A stretch of 28,973 nucleotides of DNA from Saccoglossus kowalevskii. Taxonomy: Eukaryota > Hemichordata > Enteropneusta > Harrimaniidae. The stretch lies in the NCBI RefSeq assembly GCF_000003605.2, contig NW_003116449.1, forward strand, positions 442,003 through 470,975, written 5' to 3'. Position numbers and translations under genes: made by a program. Below the pieces are notes generated by a model that worked only from the letters and a program-made list of their open reading frames with translations, had not been told where the DNA came from and did not search any database. Below are positions 20,442-28,973 of the stretch, piece after piece (position 1 is the stretch's first letter; each line of letters starts with the position of its first letter).

Positions 20442-20590
20442 ATAATAATATGAGGTTACTACGAGAATACCTCAAAGTATGCACGAAGACAGTACAGCTG
20501 GAGTATCGACCGACGCGCAGCGGAGGTCGATGCGCGGCGTACTGTCCGAGTGCATACTGTGAGGTATTCTCGTAATAACCTTATTATTAT
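20442..20590. mobile_element. Foldback (MITE-like) element, about 149 bp
   Basis: Arms 20442-20484 and 20590-20550 are inverted copies of about 42 bp, including AGGTTAYTACGAGAATACCT and AGTATGCAC, with only two substitutions and a 2-bp gap. The inner part pairs again through GACAGTAC/GTACTGTC and ATCGACC/GGTCGAT, so nearly the whole element can fold into one hairpin with a GC-rich tip. No transposase ORF. It looks like a non-autonomous DNA transposon; target duplication is unclear because the flanks are simple TAA-rich. Confidence 0.75.
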
Positions 20591-23500
20591 ACATCTTTTC
20601 CTTCCAAGGATACATCATGGGAATGCCGAAATCCAAAAAGTTTAGAACAGAATCAGTGAAATTTGTTGTGTGGAGTCCGGTCAAATCCTGTTGTATATAA
20701 TACTATAAATGCAGTATAGTAAAAGTATTACATTATTACACGGGTGAATATCTACTATACACTATTTGATGAATATATAGACTTAATAAATATGGTGTAC
20801 CTGATGTATAAATTTAATACATCTCTTAAACATTTTGTATATTTAGCAGGCAGTCCACATCTGTGACGTGGCTGTCAGGCAAATTTTTTGTATTTTGGGT
20901 TATCTAAAAAAAGCTTTAGGCCTGAAATCGCATCGGTTGCCACACCACCGAAATGAAATATGCAACACTATATCATTACGTTGTTTCCGGTAGCTTGCCA
21001 CGTCAACATCGCCATTTTGTTTTACTTACTGGGGCACCACATGTACACGGTTACGCTAAATAGAAATTTGCATATACCCTTTAGTGGGACAGGGGTTAAA
21101 TAGGTTAAATATTCATGGAACGAATACTGTGTCACAGTGGGTATTCCGCTCGGCAAATTTATTGTCACTTTGATGCATTCCTAATGCCCGGAGTTTGGTA
21201 TACAGACACGTTCAGTGTACTCTGACAATTACATGGGTGAACTACTCTGTTATGTTTTTTTTTTAAATAGTTGACTAGTATGGGTAATTAGGTGGTTGCT
21301 AAGAAACGTAAATACATATATCTTACATAATTACAAATTTAAATACTATGTTAGTTTAATTCATCAAAATCGGGTATATATGTATGTGCCAAGGCTTGAA
21401 TGGCAGTTCTTGTTTGAATAGAGATGCCCCGAGCGAACTACAACGGGCGTATGTAAATATACGAAGTCTCATATGTGGAGTAGCGGCTGCATAGCTCACA
21501 GTCTGTTCCCATGCAGCGAGTGACCTAGTGGGAGAACAGTGGAATGCCAACACGTGCAAGTCCAACGCGTTCTGAATACGAAATAAAACGTAAAGAAATG
21601 CATTTAATCATCGGTCGCTACATCTGAAGCGAATTACGAACCGTAAATCACGGTCGTGTCCTCTGACAGTGAGAGATGATGTGATTTATGTAAATTCTTC
21701 TCGATGATTGGTTTCAGGCTAGTTTTTACACGAAGAAGTGGAAATACAGGGGCAGGAATTATCTTTTGGATAGAGCAGTTTAACTAACAAAAGTGATAAT
21801 GATAATGAATAAGTTGTTATTTGCGGTAAATGAAATGATGTAAATATCAGCATCTCTATTGCAAGACCAGTGACCCGTGCCTGAACTTTGCCCTGAATTT
21901 ATAGAGCAGATATACCTTTATAAATAGTTCACTTTGCTTCTTCAGATGTATCGCATACTCTAGTATTATGTTTGGATTTATCCTATAACGTCAGACATAC
22001 AGGAGGCTAATTTATGACTTTAGGTTGACGAACACCGACAGGCGTGATATCTATTGATTGCAAACAAGAGATAGAAGCTCTGTCTTTAGGCTACACCATT
22101 CCCGTAGCAAAACACAAACGCAGTAACTGATATTTTTTGAGTAATCTAAATTTAAGATGAAAACGTTCTACCATTTCTCTGATGGATCGCTGTTTGGTGT
22201 TCTGCGATCACTGTTGCCTATGTACATATGGAATTCTGGTGACTGAGTTTATTACTCCCATTACGTGTATAGATTGCCTAAATGTGGCATGTAAATACTA
22301 GAGCTGAATGTTGTGTCGGATGTATGAATGACAGATAATGGGTTAACTGAGGTCAAGGATTCGACAATGATCAAATATACAAGGCAGATTAAGATTTGGA
22401 TCATGTATTCTGGACTTGGAATCGAATTTCTTTGCTCACACAGTGTGTTTAACTACTTTCTTGTGAACGGAATTTTTGTGGAATAGTTGCGTTCTTCGTT
22501 CTGTGTCTCTATAGTCAACTTGTCACCGGAAGCAAACTCATTAGCTCTGATGTATTTGTAGTATGAGGTCACACATACGCTTACATCAACAGATGGGAAG
22601 CTCGCGCTGGTTTTCTTCAAACCTGGGAAACGTCAAAAGCATTGATGCAGTTAGGCCTTTCAAAAAATCAGAGAAAGATATCCCAATGAAAGTGTGAAGA
22701 GTATGTGATGCCTTTAGAATCATGTCGAAGCCAATTGTTTAGGAGCAGCTTATGGTACTGTTTACTCAATCAAGGCCATTAATTAACAATACCAATGTCA
22801 TTATTAGATTTATACGTAATACAATTTTAAATTGTCACCCCTTTCGTAATGACAGCTGAGTTGCTAGAGAGGTCTACGATTCTTCGTCGAGATTGGGAAC
22901 TCGTTTTCTTGAGTATCCCGTTATACAGGTGGGACGTTCCAACGTTCAATCTGAGAGGTATGACTCCCCTGTGCAGTTTGACTTTATTATTCACGGCAGT
23001 ACCATGTTCATGATATTATCTAGGTTCTTAGATCACAAATATAACGATAAGAACGGGTCATGGTCAGATGCATCGGAATGTTAATGTTTTATGCCATATG
23101 AATATATAGTAACATTTAAATCATATTTCGCATGCCCCAATTTGTCTGACAATGTCGCCAGAACATAGCTCCATATTCACGCAATCATCACACAATGACA
23201 GAGCAAGCTACAAACATACATGCTATTTTCTTTTTGCAACATATTCCATCAGCAGGGGTCTTCCCCTTAATTTACGTTTTTTTAATCTAATAACGTCTAT
23301 ACTTCCGTTTAGTCTGGGTAAGGTCCCAGCAGGGCGATACACCCTTTCTTCATAGACAAAAAGGTCAGTGATCTTCATAGACAGAAGGTCAGTGATATGC
23401 CTCTTAGAGGACACAGCTGAGTAGCACAATAGAAACCATATGTAATAGCTAAGTCTGGTTAAGCGCACATACTGAATATGTGTAACATACTGAAAAATGC

Positions 23501-26500
23501 TTGCAGTCCAAGCAATTAACGGGTTGAGTTAGGCCCGGTATGTGACGTTTATTGAGTCATTAACGACTTTTCACGCTACCAGTCAACTGGACATTTGCTG
23601 AGCATACGTTAGACAGTCACCATTATTGACTCAGGTTCTGCTGCAGTTCGAAAACACACAATGCAGTTACCTTTGAAAAGTTATACGAGAACCTCATTAA
23701 CTTGACACTTACGACAATATAGACTATAAATATAAACAAATGTCAAAGTTATGCTTGTTTCTTTCTCTGCTCTATAAAATGTTAACAGGGAGGTGATGAT
23801 AGCATGCACGCATAACTGAACACCCGATAAAAACCAGATGATCATAGGAGGAAGCGAATAAATCTTAAGTAGTTGTTTTTTCTCTCTCTAAATTTAGCAC
23901 ACTGCTGTGATCACACAGTAGTACATTTCGTTGTTTTATAGGTAACGTGGACTTCAAACCCAAATATATCAAACGAAAGATTTTGTCTCTAATCAGGGTG
24001 AATTGGTGGGATTTTACTATATGCTTGTGGGTATTATTGTCTTATGGCCAATTAGAAGATCAATTTGCCTGGCAATAATCTGATACAAGTTACGTTTTTT
24101 AATTACTTATTATATTGGCAATTAAATTATTTATTTATTTATCTGTGTCAACATACAACAAACATTATCTCTATAGGTCCTATGGATATGATATTATCCA
24201 ATTGATTCAGTGCCCTTTAAACAAAATAAGTACAAATGTCGAATAATAATCGAATAATTTTCTTCTCAATTCGGTAATAATTTCTGTTCTTGAGATTCTC
24301 TGGAATGGTTTACTTCATTGCAATACGTCGGGACTGGTAACCACATCCTGGGGAGAATATCTCTATTTCCTTCATGGCTACTGTTCTTTTGAAAAAGAAT
24401 CAACAGACTGTAACCTCTTAACAACTATATAACTACTCCAAATTCCCCTATTTTAAGTGATATTAAAGCGTTAATTGACTAATTGTGTCTGCTTCTCCAC
24501 GTTGGTGAAAAGTCATAGAGCAAATAGTTGTAATGAAAAGGCGTGCAGCCTTTGACTCCCCCACAGGTCTATTGCTTATAGTGGCCATCTACAGTGCAAA
24601 GGCCCAGTAAATCTCGTTCCTGTTAAGTCACTGTGTGACCCAAGTCTTTTAGTTTTAACTGGTTTAAGGGTGGCCTGTCAGCCTGCAGCGCGGATTCGAA
24701 TTCCGTGTGTAGACCCACAATTGTGCACGTGCCGGGTGCATCGCATGGGACCCATATCGAAGGCAACGCGGCACGACGATCGCTGCCTTTCGAATATCAT
24801 CCAACTTTATAAAAGTAATCGTTATGACATGGTTGACTTTACTCCAAAACTCACACGCGTCTTATTCTCTCATGATATTATACGGGTATGTATGTGTGTG
24901 TGTCTGTGGAGGGTGTCAACCAGGCCGAAAATATTCCCATCATGCTTACGTCAATTGCCGAATATTATTTAATGGTGGTATAAATATAGGAGATGTGGTT
25001 ATTAAATGTTTATGAATATATAATTTTCCCAGTTATATATGTCAGAATTACAAAGTAAATTAGTTAGAGATGGCGACGAACAATATATACCAGGCATCTT
25101 ACAGAATACCTTATTAGGAAATACAAATGCCAAATAAGGTACTATGACTCAATAATTGCCTTAAAGTGAAATGCAAATCGAAAACCTAATAAATATCACC
25201 ACAGTCTGTATACACCAGGGAGTGAACACTATCCATGAGTCACCATGGTAACTGCACCGTCTGCGTGCATATTGTGCAGTGTCTTCGTTCTAACCCTATA
25301 TTCGGGCATAAATAACGTAAATGTTATGTGAAGTTAAAATGTGCGAACATTTAAGATCGTATGGTGTCATTTACTTCAGATCGAGCCCTTTTGTCTCCAT
25401 CATATCGAATGACAACCAAAGTTGACATGGATTTAAAGTCAGGTAAAACGATATTTAATGTTCACATTACTCAAATATCTTTGTTCAAACATATGTGTCA
25501 TATTAACAGAATGTTTATTGTAGTTATAATATCATTTCATCTGAAATAGCGAATGAATACTAAAGTGATACATTAATATGAAGGTAGGCTGCAGCTCAAC
25601 CTCTTACGGAAATATATCATTTCGCGCGCAACTTGGGGAAACGTGCAATATGGACGTTGATTGTGCATTTATTCAAGGTAGCAACACAGTGCAGTGATCA
25701 GTGACATTAATTAATACAACATATCCATCGTCCGAAAGTTGAAATCAGGCGAATACGTTAATACATATGCCGTGTAAATGTTTATGTAAAGGATTACTTG
25801 ACGTTTAATTGCGCTATTCGTTTTTTTTACTATTCTGATTATTAAAATTTCAATTTGTTACACTGTCATCCATGCTAATGAACTGCGAATTGCACGTGAC
25901 GATCGTAACACTGCAAGACTGCGTTTTATTAGTTATCTATCGTTGTTTTCTAACTATAACCTAATAACTACATGTTACCAACATTTCCTTTGACAGGCTG
26001 CAATTGACACGCAGGTTTCTTGTACATTGTCGCAAGAAATACTCGCACAGATATTGGTACATTATATGCACTAATATATATTTGCCTATATCTAAGCTTT
26101 CAGATGATGTATAGGTTGTTTTATAGGCATACTTAGTGGAGAGAAGGTCTGAATTACTGATTTATTTTTTTCTCACTCGTCTTATCCCTGTTGGAAGCTT
26201 AATAGACACAAGAAATTTCATATGCATATCATACCCATGACCTGCACACAAGACTGTCTATGTCTGTTGCCAGTTCATAATGTTAGAATGCCGTCAGTGT
26301 ATACCCTGCCACGAATGGCTGACCAATATATCTTATAGGGTGGGTAATTTATTCATAGACAATGTCACATTGTCACTAAAAAAAGCACATTCTAGGTCCG
26401 CCTTCTATCTAAGTACTTCACAATGTTTCTAATGTTCTTATACTTTCTTATTCAAAGCTAAGACCAGCCACTCAAACAAAGCTTACCTAACCCATTAAAA

Positions 26501-27119
26501 TGCATCTTGTACGACGTGGAATGGTTTTATGTGGACGCAAAAATCACAGCTGAGAACAGTTTATAATTTCATTCATCCCATTCTTGCAATTTATAAATAG
26601 TCCGATCCTGCATTCCTTTGGTGCTACTGTTACTGTCTAAATGAATTCTTTATTACCATACTCTCGTTGGTATCTAGTTTCTATCGCATACAGTGAGTGT
26701 ATTAAAGATCAAGAAGTTCAAATCTAATTAATTAACTTCCAAAAGTGTGAGACATTTCTGTCAATGACTTTGTAATATGTATGTCTGGTTCACCTCCACG
26801 GTTAGTTACGCGTGATTAGTTCAAGATAATTATTGATCTAATTAAATTTTTTGCATTTTGATGACAATAATTGTCTCGTCGCCGGGAATTGATGCGATAA
26901 ATACAGTGTATTATAATTTGCATACATGGCAGAACATTCAGTGTAACTACTTCCAAGTAATTGTATACGCTCAGAAACCTTACAAAAGATCTGTTTTTCA
27001 CACAAATTAGATGAAGACGGCTTACCAAGTACTAAGTCAATAATACAAGTTTAGATTGTCGCTAAAATGAACAAATCTGATTAAGGTAAGTAATCTCATA
27101 CACGCTGACCCTAATATGC

Positions 27120-27770
27120 CCACACACAAATCTGAATATGGTCAAGCAATTGTATCTACCCATAAATCTGAATATGGTCAACCAATTGTATCTACCCATA
27201 AATCTGAATATGGTCAACCAATTGTATCTACCCATAAATCTGAATATGGTCAACCAATTGCATCTACCCATAAATCTGAATATGGTCAACCAATTGTATC
27301 TACCCATAAATCTGAATATGGTCAACCAATTGTATCTACCCATAAATCTGAATATTGTCAACCAATTGTATCTACCCATAAATCTGAATATGGTCAACCA
27401 ATTGTATCTACCCATAAATCTGAATATGGTCAACCAATTCTTTCTACCCATAAATCTGAATATGGTCAACCAATTGCATCTACCCATAAATCTGAATATG
27501 GTCAACCAATTGTATCTACCCATAAATCTGAATATGGTCAACCAATTGTATCTACCCATAAATCTGAATATTGTCAACCAATTGTATCTACCCATAAATC
27601 TGAATATGGTCAACCAATTGTATCTACCCATAAATCTGAATATGGTCAACCAATTAAATCTACCAATAAATCTGAATATTGTCAACCAATTGTATCTACC
27701 CATAAATCTGAATATGGTCAACCAATTGTATCCTACCCATAAATCTGAATATGTCAACCAATTGTATCTA
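27120..27770. repeat. 36-bp minisatellite, 18 units
   Basis: Eighteen head-to-tail copies of a 36-bp unit containing AAATCTGAATATGGTCAACC, with very little divergence. Because 36 is a multiple of three and the unit lacks stops in several frames, long frames of 208, 218 and 241 codons appear on both strands. The last two units carry 1-bp indels. A degenerate relative of the unit starts near 27070. Confidence 0.97.
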
Positions 27771-28562
27771 CAGCTGACAGTGCACATACAATAAAAGCCA
27801 CGTGATCAGAAACATTCACGACATTTCCAAGAACCAAATTAATGGCATTTTCCCCTATATCATAGGGGAATAGTACTAGTACATATAAATCACACAGTAT
27901 TTCAGTTCTGTGCAATAATTAGACAAGGTGCAGTTAAGTGTGAATAAAAATATTTCATTCGTTATACCGTGTAAACGAACTGTTTTTCTACATTCGAACT
28001 ATAATGGTGATGACGTGTCACATATGCATGGGCAAAATAATCAAATTTCAAAATAACAGTTCTTTGCAAAGCAGTCGACAAGTTCCCACGATTGGCACGT
28101 TTGTTCAAACAAAAGTTGGCAGAATTAGTCAAGAACAAGGATACACAATAAACTTGAACAAGTAGAGTTCGTGTCAATTACTACTAGAATGGAAAAATGG
28201 AAAATCTATGAGACGCCCAGAAATCCCGCATGCTACGTGAAAACGTTCATGTCTTATACAAGAAAACTCAACTATATCTAGGACAAATTCTTGTAACGAA
28301 CAAAACAGTGGACAAGAAAGAGCTTTATAGTATAACTAAATATAACTAAAGAAGCAAAATAATAAATCATTGTTACTGACATAGTCCCCATTAGAGTTAG
28401 GGGAAATATTTAAGCATAGTTAGTAATTGAGAGTGGGTAATTTGTTGGTATATATCAACAGAAATTATGTATTCAATTACTCTTCCAAAATCGAAATATA
28501 AGGTCAGAAATTAAACAGGATAGGATATTCGTGTATTTTTTGTATCCAAACTCGGTATGGTA

Positions 28563-28973
28563 AAAAAGCAATATTGTAGGCAGTCAACCATCTTTGATCT
28601 GATTGTGAAACTAATTGTCACGAACATGTATCATAACATGTATAATTTGAAAAGAAAACCCCATGTCAACGATACATTTTGAAAAAACAAGATGGCTGTT
28701 AGTTGGTTATTTTAAATTTGAACACAAAGGAATCTCAAAATGTATTATGTTTGTACCAAAAACCGAAAATCCTGCCCAAGATACTACATTTTCCAAAAAC
28801 CAAGATGGATTCCAGTCGGCCATCTCTGATCTGATTATGAAACAAACCGACATGGACATGTTAGTGTATTTCGAGAAAACATATATACATTTTTTGAATT
28901 TGACCTTCAACTTTTTGCCCCTAAAATGTAACCAAGTTCCGCTAGTTACGTTGGAAACATGCAAAACTTAAAG
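28563..28973. repeat. Diverged tandem repeat of about 115 bp, running off the right edge
   Basis: Three recognisable copies start near 28563, 28681 and 28794. Copies 1 and 3 share CCATCTYTGATCTGATTRTG; copies 2 and 3 share ACATTTT, an A run and CAAGATGG. Spacing is about 113-118 bp. The ORF at 28663-28971 lies inside this repeat and is not supported as a gene. Confidence 0.65.

Larger units (their letters stand above)
19069..28973 (-). other. Upstream part of the collagen gene or its 5' flank, no exon found
   Basis: Exon 19068-18877 needs an upstream exon that ends one base into a codon and carries a signal peptide. I looked at GTRAG donors on the minus strand here and found none preceded by an ATG and hydrophobic run. 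Either intron 1 extends past the right edge or the exon is too short to spot. Apart from the listed repeats I see only AT-rich sequence; ORFs at 21356-21565, 22893-23084, 24670-24972 and 28663-28971 match nothing I know. A short TG run lies at 24887-24903. Confidence 0.6.

Noticed and set aside
26480-26520. Minus-strand ATG followed by a phase-1 GTAAG donor, considered as the collagen signal-peptide exon
   Set aside because: Only six codons (MHFNGL), preceded in frame by a stop, with no hydrophobic core.
27062-27794. Three long frames (208, 218 and 241 codons) that look like repetitive proteins
   Set aside because: They arise from a 36-bp repeat whose length is a multiple of three. They occur on both strands and in two plus-strand frames, unit differences change residues freely, and indels in the last units break the frame.
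27850-27872. Short perfect hairpin TTCCCCTAT/ATAGGGGAA
   Set aside because: Nine-base arms with a tiny loop and no T run or gene context; probably chance.
27962-28177. Minus-strand frame with a hydrophobic beginning, considered as the signal-peptide exon
   Set aside because: It starts at TTG rather than ATG and has no suitable donor after the hydrophobic part.

Overview
The window is animal nuclear DNA and is dominated by one gene on the minus strand, a clade B fibrillar collagen of the type V/XI alpha-1 kind (COL5A1/COL11A1-like). I built it from twelve internal exons that share correct GT/AG borders, compatible phases and family motifs. Read from right to left they encode a thrombospondin N-terminal-like (TSPN/LamG) domain, a very short variable region, the minor triple helix, the non-helical hinge (NC2) and the first part of the major Gly-X-Y helix. 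Together they give 406 codons without a stop. The signal-peptide exon lies to the right, probably outside the window. Most of the major helix and the C-propeptide lie to the left. AT-rich DNA, long introns, many microsatellites and an invertebrate-style LINE tail suggest a non-vertebrate metazoan; the phylum cannot be told from this sequence. || Layout from low to high coordinates: 1-394 is intron. 395-2957 holds exons for the start of the major helix, NC2 and most of the minor helix. 2958-4637 is an intron with a consensus NRF-1-like palindrome. 4638-5380 is a compact block of four exons (end of the TSPN domain, the variable region and the entry to the minor helix). 5381-17120 is an 11.7 kb intron that splits the TSPN domain; it contains a 5'-truncated LINE, an ATT microsatellite, a small cluster of transcription-factor-like palindromes, a 46-bp minisatellite of about 25 units, and a possible tRNA-derived SINE remnant. 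17121-19068 holds the first two TSPN exons. 19069-28973 has no gene I can support; it contains a foldback (MITE-like) element of about 150 bp, an 18-unit 36-bp minisatellite, and a diverged tandem repeat of about 115 bp that runs off the right edge. || In clade B collagens the TSPN and variable regions stay attached to the processed molecule, project from the fibril surface and limit fibril diameter; the two helices nucleate into a trimer. The points most worth a second look are the roughly 35-residue variable region, an RGD tripeptide in the TSPN domain, a 107-bp intron whose acceptor region is a (GATT)n microsatellite, the higher-order structure of the two minisatellites, and the regulatory-like cluster near 9480-9680. 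I found no convincing novel multi-gene system.
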